Shown piece by piece: positions 10,272 to 21,946 of a stretch of 64,000 nt of DNA (position 1 is its first letter; every line of letters begins with the position of its first letter). Under the pieces are notes generated by a model, which was not told the origin of the DNA, did not search any database, and was given only the letters and a program-made list of their open reading frames with translations. A program made the position numbers and the translations under genes. Location: positions 179,321,350 to 179,385,349 of the forward strand of contig CM062297.1 of assembly GCA_031216915.1 (NCBI GenBank), given 5' to 3'. Origin of the DNA: Pictodentalium vernedei. Its lineage: Eukaryota > Mollusca > Scaphopoda > Dentaliida > Dentaliidae.

Positions 10272-10961
10272 TTATTGTCTACCCAATGTTGCTGCACAGA
10301 CGTCATCACTGTTCAAATAACACGGCATCAGATCCTTCAGTTTAGCAGCTGATTGCCTCTTTTTGAAGAGAGCTTTCTTTACACCTGTTAGTTTTTTGGT
10401 TCTGAATCCCATTTTGTTATTCTTTTTTCTGTACATTATTAATTTTGATGCATCAAGAGAATCTGAAACATAGCCGTTCTCCGAAATTCTAACCTTGTTC
10501 AATATTTCGTTCTGAACTGCAGAAATGGGCGCATGACTCTGGTCATTTTGTTCTTCTGGTGCTCCAACAAGATTGAACGTCGAAGTCGCTAATGGAATAA
10601 AGTCCAGAACCTCGCCAATGGATGGTCCATTTGAAATATCACAGACTGTTTCTAGGATAGTTGATGATGCCACTGGAATATTACTTAGAATCTTATTCGA
10701 CATTCCTCGGGGAATTATAAGTTTATTATTTTTACCCTTTGTTGTGTGATGGTTGTTCTTGACTGGCGTTTCCAGAAGCGTTGACGATGCTCTTGGACGG
10801 AACTTCTTTTCTTTCATACGAAGCTTTTCTGTATATTTGCTTTGTATTTTCACATATTCAGCAACCCGCTTCATTTTGTAATTACAGAATCTGTTAAATC
10901 GCATTTCTATTTCATTTGCCATATCTGAAAGTATAAACAAAACGTGATCACTAGATGTCAT
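10272..10961 (-). CDS. Orphan 229-codon ORF, copy A
   Basis: I do not recognise this protein. It is 229 residues, Lys/Ser/Thr-rich, with a charged N-terminal half (FNRFCNYKMKR) and a conserved basic C-terminal block (KKNNKMG through KKRQSAAKLKDLMPCYLN). No signal peptide or membrane segment is seen. The unit B paralogue (53,899-54,588) has exactly the same length and no frame break, at roughly 80-85% identity by eye, although neighbouring DNA is full of indels. The sequence tttatactttcag just inside the ORF could be a splice acceptor, in which case the true exon would begin at MANEIEM. It lies on the same strand as the Polinton capsid fossils, about 4 kb upstream of them, so it could be cargo of that element. 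Confidence 0.5.
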   Translation of the reverse strand: MTSSDHVLFILSDMANEIEMRFNRFCNYKMKRVAEYVKIQSKYTEKLRMKEKKFRPRASSTLLETPVKNNHHTTKGKNNKLIIPRGMSNKILSNIPVASSTILETVCDISNGPSIGEVLDFIPLATSTFNLVGAPEEQNDQSHAPISAVQNEILNKVRISENGYVSDSLDASKLIMYRKKNNKMGFRTKKLTGVKKALFKKRQSAAKLKDLMPCYLNSDDVCAATLGRQ

Positions 10962-11297
10962 CTTTTCTACTTTCCTGTACGTACAATGACACTACCACAA
11001 TGGGCGAGGGTAGCAAAATTTGTCCCACTAAAGTCTGAGAAAATCAAGCTTTCCTTTATTATTATACAAGCACTTGAGTTAAACTTTTTGGTTGTTGCCA
11101 AATTGGTTTATGCTCGGAATGCCCACATGCTGTAATCATAAAACAGGAAATTTGTTCTCACTTTTCCGGGACAGTCCATTGTTAATTAGGTATAGTTTGT
11201 TTCATATAACTGCTCACACTAGCACAACAAGTTAACACCAGTTTCAATTTGTGTTTCTACAGGAAAGATACAGTGTTTGTTGTGATTGAATTGAGGG

Positions 11298-12612
11298 GTG
11301 AAACAAGGTGAACCATTGTCGCCTCTATTATTTTTAGGTTTCATTAATGATCTTACAACTACTATGGCTTTGGATGACAACGAAACTTTCTCTACTTATG
11401 ACCAAAATATTTTTTCCATACTATATGCAGACGACACCGCCCTAATCAGAAATGGGATTGCAAAAGCTCTTGGACAAATTATCGGATTTTTGTCAGAATT
11501 GGGGAATTAATGTTAATATTAATAAATCTAACATTGTTGTCTTTAGAAAATTAAATACTAGGGTGAAGTGCAGCGTTCACATTAACGATAAAGAATTGTC
11601 CGTGGTAGACTCCTTTGTGTATTTAGGAATACTCCTCCATTACAGTGGTCGTTGGTCTCATACTGTAAAACGTATTGCATCGCAGGGTTCACAGGCTATT
11701 TATGGTATAACTCATCTATTAGAAGATTATTTTTTACCGGTCAGTAGGATTATTTCTATATTTGACTACTGTTGTATGCCTGTACTGACGTATGGAGCTG
11801 AAATATGGGGATTTAATAAGGCACCTGATATCGATAAGACACACTTGTCTTTTTGTAAACGCGTACTGCGTGTTAAAAAATCTACACCCACTGTGGGTGT
11901 GCTGGGGGAACTTGGGCGTTATCCATGTCAATTTATACGCCATGAGAGAATCCTTAAATATTGGATTAAAATAATATCTGATAAAAATGCATTAATATAT
12001 AAAATATATAATGTTTTAAGAGTTGATGCTGACCTCGGAGTATCATATAACAATCATAACTGGGCATATGATGTTAGAAGTCTATTATGTAATCTCGGGA
12101 TGTTGGAGGTGTGGCTAAACCAAGATGCTGTAATTCCAAACTTTTTATTCTTAAAGTCAAGACTGACAGACTGTGCTCGTCAAAATTGACTATCTGACCT
12201 ACGTGGGTCAGGAAAATTATGTCAATATATGTTATTTAAATCTGATTTAAAATTCGAGTCTTACCTTAATTATATCAGTTATTCTAGATTGAGATCTTCT
12301 TTAACTCAATTAAGATTATCTTCCCATAAACTAAATATTGAGACTGGCAGGTATAATAATACCGAACAGAATCAACGTGTGTGTTTGTGTTGTAGTGGTA
12401 GACAAGTAGAGAGTGAATACCACTTTCTACTTGTCTGTCCCCTGTATACATCATTAAGGAGAAAATTCCTCTCAAATTATTATTCACACTGGGCAACAAA
12501 ACAAAAGTTAATTTCATTACTAAATATGACCTCGAAACAAAAATTAACTAACCTTGCGAGATATGTGTTCTATGCTTTTAAAAAGCGAGAACAATTCTTA
12601 AATCATCTATAA
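11298..12612 (+). pseudogene. 5'-truncated LINE reverse transcriptase
   Basis: The sequence opens inside the RT domain with KQGEPLSPLLFLGFINDL and the catalytic YADD (about 11,421-11,435). It continues through the thumb (VYLGILLHYSGRWS, TYGAEIWGF) and ends with a CLCCSGRQVESEYHFLLVCP zinc-knuckle region and a short basic tail. A frame change lies near 11,480-11,510 and an in-frame TGA at 12,187-12,189. The endonuclease and fingers are missing. It differs from the other LINE family in this window and resembles Jockey/CR1-type proteins; the clade is not certain. Confidence 0.8.
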
Positions 12613-13855
12613 ATTTGTGGGCGTTAATCTAATAAATATTCAATAATTAGTTAACCGCAGTATTCAAATATATGTGTATTACTTTGATGCTTAATTTAAC
12701 ACTTTACTAAGGCTATGGGTTTGTTTTGCCAATTCAATTTAATATAAATGACATTTCAGTCCCCCATCGAGTCCATATACCTCTCGTTTTATCTCTTTCA
12801 CCGTTTGTCCGTTTTGAATATCCGTTTATTTTGTGATGGACCTGAATGGGAGAATTTGCTGAAATAGGTATCTCAAAAGTGATAGTTTTTGAAAGTTGTC
12901 TCCCTGGATGTACTAATACCGCATTTTCATTATTTGATCGAGTGTGATAGTATCATCGCTGTATTTGTTCATTATATGTTGACCGGAGCAGTAATACTCC
13001 TGAAATATTTGATAATGTCTCTGGAAATGTGTTATACATATAAGATGTGTCCCGTTAGCCATATACCCGTAACGTAAAGCAGAAGGAATTTTCAAAATAA
13101 ATTTCATATTAACTATAAACATTATCAGTTGTTCTTTCGAGAGCATGGCTTGTGACCCCTCACTGGGGCGAGCTCGATGGGCTTGTTCCATTGAGTGGTC
13201 ATGAGCTGAGTTCTTGATGGAAGGCTGGGGATGCAATATATCTGAAATGATCATTTTTTCTTTTTATATGGCACAGACCATTTTTGGTCGTTACATTGGG
13301 TAGGGGCTTATTGTATATTGACGCATCGGTTGGTTTTCCAAGATTTCCTACAAACAAAAATACTTCAATTGGTTGAATGTTTGTTAGCACATATTGCTGA
13401 GAAACCGAAATGACAACTCGGCATAATTAATCCTTGTATCCTGTCTGTATATTATTGGATTTTTAAAGTTCACTGGAGATTTCCGGATCGCAGTCTCCAA
13501 TGAACTGAAACAATCCAGTAATAATGGTTCGAATTCAACATATCAATATTCAACCAATTGAGCTGGGAAATATACATATATATTCCACCTTATCTGCTGT
13601 AACCTTATTTCTGTATTATTCCACACAGCCATCTATTAATTTAAGCAAAAACATGTAATATGTTATGCTAATAAAGATTGATTGATTGAATTATGAGTGT
13701 TCTGTTTGTCGGCTAAATAAAATGACATTATTTCAAGTCACTTAGGCCATTTATTTGTTTTTATTGTCTTTCTTTTATTCCTTTGAAAACTATTAAGTAA
13801 ATATGAGGCAGTGTTCTAATAAATATCGGAAACTCACAAACCATTGCATTCCAAA
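12613..13855. other. A/T-rich stretch without a gene
   Basis: LINE 3' flank and A/T-rich sequence. The only structure I see is a hairpin at 13,136-13,214 related to the triple array in the Harbinger intron. The open frames on both strands overlap each other and lack family matches. Confidence 0.5.
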
Positions 13856-14592
13856 ATGGCAAATTTACAAGTACAAGTAGAGTTTATACCTAACAGACGC
13901 GGAGGACAGAATCTTGTGTACCAAGGACATAAGTTCCAAATCAAGAGTCAAAGAAATAGCATTGTTCATTGGAAATGTAGCCAACTAAACTGCCCATCTA
14001 CAATAAACACTTCAGAGAATAAAATTAGGTATTACAGGGATACACTTCAGAGAATACAATTAGATATTACAGGGACAACCACAACCATTATTCCGATAGT
14101 ACAGCTATATGTGAGGAAAAAAATGTGTCGGAACTGAAAGATCGTGTGGTGCATACACTGCCTCTCATGAGAATGAGTGATATAGACGATTTTTGGCTAA
14201 ATGCTCTAGAAGAGACGGTCTTAGAAAACCGTAAAGTTCTTGGGTTTTCAGATTTCGTAACTGAGCAGTAGGTAGAAGGTTTTCGGGCCACATGGAATCA
14301 TTATGCCAACCAGGGCCCGAGCACTAACAATTATGTTGAGGGGTGGCATGCTAAACTAGCCAAACTGTATCACCACCATCCCAATATCTACAAGTTTATC
14401 GACTTGATAAAAGGATAGGTGGCATTCACGGAAACCACAATCCTCCAAATCAGAAACGAGGGAAAGATGCCACCAAGAAAGAAAAAATATAGAGCATCGG
14501 AGGAGAGGTTAGAGAGGGAAAAGGCAAAATTAGGGGCGGGTGACATGGCGCCTGTTCAGAATGGTGACACCGTGTCCCATCTTGTAGGATTA
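13856..14592 (+). pseudogene. FLYWCH / MULE-type transposase remnant
   Basis: The ATG at 13,856 (MANLQVQVEF) begins a FLYWCH zinc-finger domain: GGQNLVYQGHKF, HWKCSQLNC, then STINT. After a small tandem repeat (about 14,005-14,080) the frame changes and the C-terminal part of the same transposase family appears: DIDDFWLNALEE, then GPSTNNYVEGWHAKLAKLY, then HPNIYKFIDLIK, ending in a basic tail. In-frame TAG codons lie at 14,269-14,271 and 14,416-14,418. The DDE catalytic core, normally about 200 residues between these parts, is absent, so this is an internally deleted, non-functional copy. Confidence 0.7.
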
Positions 14593-14659
14593 TAAAACGT
14601 GTGATTGTTCTGAACTATTTATGTATTTTTATCTTGAAATATATGTATATTCTTGTATT

Positions 14660-14890
14660 CAAAATTAAGTGGAAAAAAATCAATTTTTCTCCCAAATCAT
14701 ATGTTATGTCCAAAATTTAATTTTGAATCATAACATATGATTTGGAAGAAAAAATAATTAAGTGAAAAAAATCGATTTTTCTTCCAAAATTGATTCTTTT
14801 CATTTAATTAAGTGAAAAATATCAATTGTTCTTTAAAATCATGCGTTATGATCCAAAATTTAATTTTGAATCATAACATATGATTTTCTG
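14660..14890. repeat. A/T-rich double hairpin
   Basis: The palindrome centred on ccaaaatttaattttg with catatgttatg-type arms occurs twice (about 14,690-14,745 and 14,838-14,886), separated by repeats of aagtgaaaaaaatcgattttt. No coding content. Confidence 0.6.
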
Positions 14891-14981
14891 TTAATTATAA
14901 CTCCGGCTGAACTTCCCATAAATATGAAGTAGTTTATAGGTGATTAATTGGATTATCACACCTTATTACATCTTACTGGTC

Positions 14982-15393
14982 GGTTTACCCCCATTAGTCA
15001 GACACCCATTTGTCATACACCCCAGCTGTCAGACAGTTAATTAGGGATTAGCTGAAGTTAAAATAGAATTTGAATAAAATTTAGTTTTAACATTTTGTTT
15101 GGTACTTTTTTTGTTTTTGTTGACACATAATCAAAATACCTTTTAAATATTTTCTGAAAAATAATCAAAACATAAAAATCACACATTTATTATGTAATAA
15201 CACTGATAACTTCGGGCATTATGGCGTAAAATTCAAGATTTACGTCATGCCCGACCTTAAAGAGAAGAATATTATTGGAATATCCCACTTTATTCTGAAG
15301 GTGATAAGTAAGGAATTAGCTATTCAAACAACCCAATAATCTGTGATTATAAACTGTCTGACAACTGGGGTGTCTGACTAATGGGGGGATACC
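14982..15393. mobile_element. 412-bp MITE with 8-bp target duplication
   Basis: The ends read GGTTTACCCCCATTAGTCAG and, in reverse complement, GGTATCCCCCCATTAGTCAG, giving inverted repeats of about 27 bp. The flanks are tactggtc at 14,974-14,981 and again at 15,394-15,401, a perfect 8-bp duplication. There is no ORF of note inside. An 8-bp duplication fits hAT, P or Merlin-like transposases; the ends do not start with CAG, so hAT is less likely. Confidence 0.8.
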
Positions 15394-15450
15394 TACTGGT
15401 CAACTGTATGAGAACAATAGATATCGGCGTTCCGGGAAGACCCCGCCAGA

Positions 15451-16640
15451 TTTAGTACAGGTTTTGTTACTTTTTGTCGCAAATATTGTAGAGAAAAACA
15501 CGAAGAGCATTTAAAACCTTCAGTTTTTGACCTCCGGGTACCCATGGGCTGGAAGGTTTAAAACGCTTCCAAAACTTTTTTTTTGTCAAAGTTGACAAAA
15601 CTATCGTACCAGCGTATTCGTAGAAACAGGTGTAGAAAAATAGTTCTGTACTCAAATATTTGGAGGGAAGTACCCCATCTTTCCCCTTCCCTCCATCACT
15701 CACTTGAGAACGCACAAATGTGCCAGTATTTATTTTTAGGCTGTCAGTAGCAACATTGGAAAGGTTTTCTGTAAAGCCCTGGCGAGAGGGGGTCAAATCA
15801 AATAGGTCTTTGGGTGGCCTGCGTGATAAAGAGAGGCCAGGTTTTGAAGAGTACTTTGATGGCACCTTTGGGGGGTCACTGTTGTTCAAGATGAGACCGC
15901 GATCCCTGGAGCTGATGGGGGAAATTGGGAAAGACGGTGAAAGGGAGTGCTAGATGTGTAACCTGGGCATGGTGGAGACCCTGGAACACTTTCTTCTAGA
16001 ATGCCCAAAGTACTAGTCTGAAAGAATGAGATTCACTGGGAGTATAATGGGGAAGTGGGATGGGAGAATGAAGGACATGTGGTTAGGGGGAGACTCAAAG
16101 GAGAGGGTTATTATGCTAATCGGAGAGATTGGGAAGAATGGGGCAAGGGATGTCATCAAGCAGTTCGTCTCCGAGTGTTGGGAGGAGAAGAGAAGCGTGG
16201 GAATAGGGAGGCTGTTGGGAGTACAAGGCCTTCTCGTCCGAGAACCGCGACAAATCAGCGGCTGGCCAAAGTGTTATTACTATTAGGCTACGGAATCTTT
16301 AGTTACAAATCCATACGGTATGCCTCTTTAGCTTTTCAATTGGTAGGAAGTAGTGATAAATATGTGAAATCCTAAATATCCATAATGTGTGGATGGAAGA
16401 GAGCAGCGTTCTTGTCAAACGGTCCAAATCGATACACGTTTGGGACATTATATCATAACTGCTGCGCGCATTCAACATTACGCGGCACGATATCGGTTAT
16501 TGAGAAATGTCCTAGAAACCTCACGCGTGGAGTGTGGATTAGGCGTAAGAACGTCATGTAAGAAAGCATCCGATTAGACGACAGACGTCTGAGTGGCGTG
16601 ATGAAGTGGTACGGCATACAACAGCGTGAACCAATATTTA
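15451..16640. repeat. Tail of unit A
   Basis: This aligns with 54,725-55,392 in unit B except for a LINE inserted at 15,743-16,282. Frames such as the minus-strand one at 15,467-15,889 are partly mirrored in unit B but not kept intact there. The paralogy ends at about 16,640. Confidence 0.65.
15743..16282 (+). pseudogene. 5'-truncated LINE 3' end
   Basis: Frames read LLFKMRPRSLELMGEIG, then MCNLGMVETLEHFLLECP (terminal zinc knuckle, with the first Cys codon region broken by a stop), then LLVREPRQISGWPK. Unit B is uninterrupted at this point (tttttaggctgcgg, about 55,020). Here ttaggct occurs at both edges (15,736-15,742 and 16,283-16,289), a target duplication that fits LINE insertion. Only the last 540 bases are present. 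Confidence 0.7.
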
Positions 16641-18367
16641 CTGAGGCTCCACATCATTTATGTGTGTACATTTAGCAGTTTTCCTATTGAAAAATCAACA
16701 TACTCCGCTAATTTTATAGTGGGCATCTACATGTACATGGGGGGACTTAATTGGTCCTCCTGTATTTGGAAACAATGACACTTTTCCTATATCTGTTACT
16801 CGTGGAGGGCACAGTGGCGATGTGTTCTAAGGCGTACGGCACATAGATGGCGCGCTTGCCTTCTATCACTTGTAAGCCTGTTTGTGCGAAGTTAGTACGT
16901 TGGGGAGTCTGACAGTTGCTCGCCATGGGATGGTGGATCTCTCCGGGTTCCTCCGGCATCCTCCACCCGTAAAACTGTGTCTGACACGAGGTGACCCTGG
17001 TTGTCGAAAGTATCGTTAAATCCTAATAAATAAACCAATTGCTCACAACATATTGAATGGTGCATTCTCCGAGACAATTTTTCAACATTCTTCCAGAAAA
17101 TATATAGAAGGCATTCCCAACCTTTCCAATTAAGCGTTCCCAACCTTTTCAGTCCAAAGTCTATTGGGTAATACCGTTGGTCCAGTGGATGAAAGGACAG
17201 ATTGACTGGTTTTCCTTTGGAAATCACCAATACTTGGTTATGAAAGCTTGGAATTCCGGTGTTCGATCTAATGGATATACACTGAACACAATGAAGTGGG
17301 ATCTGGAAATTATATATTAAATAGTGATGGGGGTGTTAGTTTGGAATTCCACGAAAATGAAAACAGGAGCTATCGGGAGAGAAGCAGAAGAATACAATAA
17401 AACACATGTAGTAAAATTGACCCACCTGCTTGTTTTCGGTGCGTACGGTTTATACAGCGAAAAAACGTGATCTAAAAATTCTCTTGATGTTCGTTGATAT
17501 TGGGTTTTGTTGTTCGTGATGAAAGGCCGAAAATTCTCCACACCAGCTGATTATAATAAAATTCGAAATTCTGTCTTCTTTATAAAAGCTTTCTTGACAA
17601 ATATTGAGAAATTTTGAAGTCGAACAGGAGACACCACTGCTTGCACTTAGGGTTTCCTGTCACGACTGTGACGAATGGGCTTTCGGACGCTTAATGACAA
17701 CTGACATCAAGCAGCGATATGCTTAAAAACACAAAACAGCTGTCAACGGAATGGGAAATTTGTAAGGCAGAAGAAACCATCTGCCTTTATTCCCTGGCTC
17801 CCACATCTACTTCATGTTATTTTAGCAATCAGGTAATTGTTACATTTTGATTGTTGTTTGGTGTTACATATGCCAAGTTCGTTTTCCATCCTTCTTAGAA
17901 ACCACACAAAGAGTAATTTATTTTCGAATCAAGTAAGATGCCTAGAAATATTCGATGAATTAAATGCTAATGTATACTTTGCTAAAATAAACACGTTAAA
18001 GATGATTAATTTTGTTTACATGGACTTTGTCGACAATAAGGGAAATATATTTAATCGAACATAAGGTAATAAAGTATAAATTTTTACTCGATAATATTAT
18101 TTTTCACTTTTAAACGCGCTTCACTTTCTTTTTTAAAACCTAATTTGCCGCCACATAATGTACAAGTAATTTCAAATGAATATCTGAACGATCTTTCCAA
18201 TGACGTTCCACCAAGAGTATTTAAGCCTGTATGTTTCCGATTAGAATATTTTCGCAAGAGACCTTTTAGCCAAACCTATATGTATATTTTTCCACAAATG
18301 TTTGTTTCCATATCTTTTTTTCATTTTCGAAACAGTTCTTTTTTAGTCTTTGGTTTTAGCATCAGTT

Positions 18368-18434
<67 letters not shown>

Positions 18435-18686
18435 TTTTATTGGAGTTAAGTTAAGTTAAATATGTGTTATGCACACATTGTGCTTGAACAGAATCGGACT
18501 CGGATTGGGGAACGAATGGCGACGAGTCGGCCATGCGCGACGAGCCGCAAAACAAACACCAAAACGATTCGAGTCGCGATAGAAGATTGTGTACAAGGAA
18601 AATGATCACAAAACACTTTTATCCGCCATTCAGTCATCAACACTCATAACTATGACTTCTGGAAACTAGTTGATGACAAACAGTAA
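16641..18686. other. Intervening stretch without a recognised gene
   Basis: This lies between the end of unit A and the Harbinger element. Minus-strand frames at 16,892-17,230 and 17,317-17,541 and plus-strand frames at 17,837-18,064 and 18,145-18,459 are open but have no domain I can defend. A (TTTA)n tract occupies 18,367-18,437. Confidence 0.5.
18367..18437. repeat. (TTTA)n microsatellite
   Basis: About 18 uninterrupted TTTA units. They encode the FIYLFIYLF-type repeats of a chance frame. Confidence 0.95.
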
Positions 18687-19064
18687 AAGGTCTCTTACAA
18701 CCCGTCGTGCGTGCTTAGAGATCGTGCGTCCTCGGAGTTCTCGTCAGGCGTAGCGTTGTCGCAGGATGAAAATTAAATCGCAGCGGACGTAAGTAGTGAG
18801 TACTTTATGAGTAGATGTGTCGTGCTCTAAACGTGGGGCCCGCAAGTGGTCTGTACGCCTTTTTGGAAGTAGAAAGAAGTAAGGAGCACGTACGATCTGT
18901 ACTTGTGTCGCACACAGTGAGTGAGATAATCGTACGTGTATTGCAAGTGAAGCGTACGTTTTCAGAAATCGTACTCACGAAGTAAGAGAAACGTAATGAG
19001 CACGGAAGTGTTAAGCACGACACTCGTGCGTAAAATTGGTGGAACGCACGGATAATCAAAATAA

Positions 19065-19072
19065 TATAAAAG
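19065..19072 (+). promoter_or_regulatory. TATA box of Harbinger transposase
   Basis: TATAAAAG lies about 51 bases upstream of the transposase ATG at 19,116. An initiator-like tcattcact lies about 30 bases downstream of the box. Confidence 0.6.
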
Positions 19073-19115
19073 GGAGCACCGAGTCTCTTCATCATTCACT
19101 GTTTTGGCTTCCAAA

Positions 19116-21596
19116 ATGGCACTTCCAAGAAGAATGCGCCATCGACTTCTACAGCTGCTAATGCTAGAGGAGGCCGAAGATCGTGACGCAATGCTGGCAG
19201 TGGTTGCTCGGGATCGCCTGCAAAAGAGGCAAAGAAGAAGGAGGCGTTATTGGGTGAAGCCATGGCTGACCAGAAGGCCTCTGTTTGGCCAGTATGAGAC
19301 GCTGTTCCAGGAGCTTGACGAACAGTGTGCTGGAGACTACTTTGGGTTCATTCGTATGGATAGGAACGTGTTTGCTGAGGTGCTTCAGCGTGCAGCTCCC
19401 CGTATCACCAAGGGTCCCAGGTAAGATTAATGATCACCGACACTGTGTATAGCATTGCTTTTAGGATATATTTACATTTACACACTAACTCTTTTGTGTT
19501 TTTCGGGTGTTCATGGGTCGTGAACACCCGGTCAAACAATAGAAGTCTATTGATCGACCGGATGTTCATGTTCCATGAACACCTGTGGAACATGAACACC
19601 TCTCCTGTCTAACGCCATTAGCAGACGACATTTAAAATATTGTTTGCTGAAAAACTAAAAAGTTTCAATTTTTAATTCCGAAACACAGTTTATGATCCCT
19701 CATTGGAGCGAGCTTGTACAGCTTGTTCCAGTGAGGGGTAATAAACTATGTTTTGGAAGCAAAAATTAAAAAAAAAAAAAAAAATAATTTTATTTCTACA
19801 GTTTTTCCTTCAAAAACATAGCTTATGGCCCCTCATTGGAACGAGCTTGTCGAGCTCATTTCATTGAGGTGTCATAAACTATGTTTTGAAAGCAAAAATT
19901 GAAGAAAGAGAATTAATTTTTTTCTTCTTCAGTTGTTGCCTCCAAAATATAGCTTATGACCCCTCATTGGATCGAGCTTGAGCTTGTTTCAGTGAGGGGT
20001 CACAAACTACCTTTTGGAGGCAAAAAATGAAAAGTTTTAATTATTTAACACAATATAGTTTAAGTGTCGCCCGCCACCCAATCCTGTTAGACGATCATGC
20101 GATAAAAGGATATCAAATTCTTCCTATTTTAGACGGAATTTAGAAACCTCGTCGACCAAATTTGGTATAAAATAGGAACTGATTTGAGATGCCCTAAAAT
20201 CGCGTCCGAAACATCTTCCTCCGATATCTTCCACAGTTAAAATATGAGACAACAATTTCTGCATGCAGCGTTTACATGAACACCTGCGCACGCTTTTTTA
20301 CTTCTGCTTATTCACTGTTTGATTGTTTGTTTGTTTGGACACTTAAGCCAGCTTGTGATGATGACCACAACATTGAATCTCTGTTGATTTCAGTTAATTA
20401 ATAGGTAAATTATTTCGTCTGGTAGAATAGATAAAAATATTTTCAAGAGTATATACGTGGTTGATTAGTTTTTTGGGAGAGTCAGTGTGTAAGTTAGTTA
20501 CCAACTTGCTTGTCGGGATTCATGAACATGAACAACCTGGGAACGTGCTACGCGCTCGGTTTCACTCACCACACGTGCCCAGTTTGTTCTATCCATTTAT
20601 TTTTTTTGTAAGAGCAGAAGTCCGCTAGATCCTGGCCTGAAGCTGGTCGTTACACTTCGGTACCTTGCCACTGGAAACAGTTACAAGAGTCTCGAGTATG
20701 CATTTCGGGTGTCCAACAGTGCAATATCTCTGTTCATCCCTCAAGTGTGTGGTGCATTTTATGAAGAATACAGGGAGGAACTGTTTGGATTACCACAGGA
20801 TGACAACGGATGGCGAGCTTTGGCCAGCGAGTTCTCTACCAAGTGGAACTTTCATCACTGTGTTGGCGCCATCGACGGAAAGCACATACGGATGAAGAAA
20901 CCTGCCAAGAGTGGCTCTGTCTACTTCAACTACAAAGGCTACTTTTCATTGATACTGTTGGCGTTAGTCGATGCAGACTACAAGTTTATCTGGTGTAACA
21001 CGGGTGCTGCAGGATCAGCTTCAGACGCAGGAGTGTTCAATGGCTCACGGCTTCGTACATCCCTCGAAGAGGAACGCATTGCTTTCCCTGATCCAGAACC
21101 TCTTCCTGGAGATGACCGCGACATGCCCTACTTCTTGGTTGCCGACGATGCCTTTGGCCTACGGACGTGGATGATGAAGCCGTACAGTGCCAAACATCTC
21201 TCACACTCACAAAGAGTGTTCAACTACCGTTTGTCACGTGCCCGTAGGGTGGTGGAGAACGCTTTTGGTATTCTTGCCAACCGCTGGAGATGTCTCCTAA
21301 CATGCATACAGCAGGAGCCACGGAATGGAATCCATGTTGTCGAGGCCTGTTTCACTCTTCACAACTTGCTCCGAGTTAGGCGGCCAAGACTACATGCCAA
21401 TGACGTTGACCATGAAGATGACCAGGGCAACTTGGTACCTGGGGCGTGGAGGGCCAACGTGCAACTCACTGACACAGAACCTGGAGCTGGTGGTAGGCCG
21501 ATTTTCGAGGGCAAAGTCCAGCGCAACTATTTAAAGGACTATTATAACAGTGATGTGGGTCGTGTACCTTGGCAGGATGAGATTGTGAACATGTGA
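19116..21596 (+). CDS. Harbinger DDE transposase (two exons)
   Basis: Exon 1 is 19,116-19,420 (donor AG|gtaag) and exon 2 is 20,618-21,596 (acceptor agcag), giving a protein of 427 residues in one frame. The transposase cuts and rejoins the element's ends. The N-terminal part is basic (QKRQRRRRRYW). The catalytic core shows VGAIDGKH (D about residue 188), FLVADDAF (D about 278) and VVENAFGILANRW (E about 315), the HARBI1-type DDE triad, at full family length. The ATG is chosen because the in-frame codons upstream are not ATG and a TATA box lies 51 bases before it. I see no stop or frame change, so this gene may be functional. The intron carries three tandem hairpins. Confidence 0.9.
19660..20034. 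repeat. Array of three hairpins in the transposase intron
   Basis: Three palindromic units (about 19,660-19,767, 19,800-19,905 and 19,935-20,034) share a left arm like catagcttatgacccctcat, the loop region gagcttg, and the complementary right arm ending in aaactatgttttgg. They are separated by A-rich spacers. A fourth relative is at 13,136-13,214, and a worn one near 28,451-28,497. Confidence 0.75.
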
Positions 21597-21779
21597 ACTT
21601 CTTAGTAGTACATGAGCAAAGTGTTTTGATAGAGTACTCTTTTGAACATTTGAACTGTGTTTGTTTAAATACGTGACTTGTCATAATCACAACAAATGTG
21701 GTGAGCGTTTCACCAAACATTCGTAAGATCAAATTCTTCGTAGTATATTTTACGACATTGAACAATTCTTCATATGATT

Positions 21780-21900
21780 AACAAATGATCGTAAATGCAG
21801 AGTTTGACACCCCAAACATAGTTGCGAGTGTCAAATTCTGCATTCACGATAATTTTTGATAACACGGCATTTTTTCAATGTCGTAAAATGCACTACTTTT
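21780..21900. terminator. Hairpin between convergent Harbinger genes
   Basis: Nested inverted repeats (aatgcagagtttgacac with gtgtcaaattctgcatt, and an outer cattttacgacattg pair) lie between the two 3' ends. This position suits transcript-end formation, but that is an inference. Confidence 0.35.
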
Positions 21901-21946
21901 TTCTTTCGAACGTTTGGTCAAACGCGCACCAGATGTTATCATGGGA

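Larger units (their letters stand above)
11095..15450. mobile_element. Composite insertion private to unit A
   Basis: Unit B reads continuously across this site (ggttgtcagatttacatgc, about 54,720), while unit A breaks after ttgttgccaaatt and resumes at cgccagattta. The near-identical ccaaatt/ccagatt at the edges suggests a target duplication. Inside are a truncated LINE, a FLYWCH/MULE remnant, A/T-rich hairpins and a MITE with 8-bp target duplications. The founding insertion is not clear; the outer ends show no obvious long inverted repeats. Confidence 0.55.

Noticed and set aside
16892-17541. Minus-strand frames that might be a penton N-terminus
   Set aside because: A faint resemblance (WKGWECLL, then IFWKNVEKL) is too weak without a profile search; not called.
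18145-18459. 104-codon frame ending in FIYLFIYLF repeats, looks like a membrane protein
   Set aside because: The hydrophobic part is only the (TTTA)n microsatellite; no conserved N-terminal domain.
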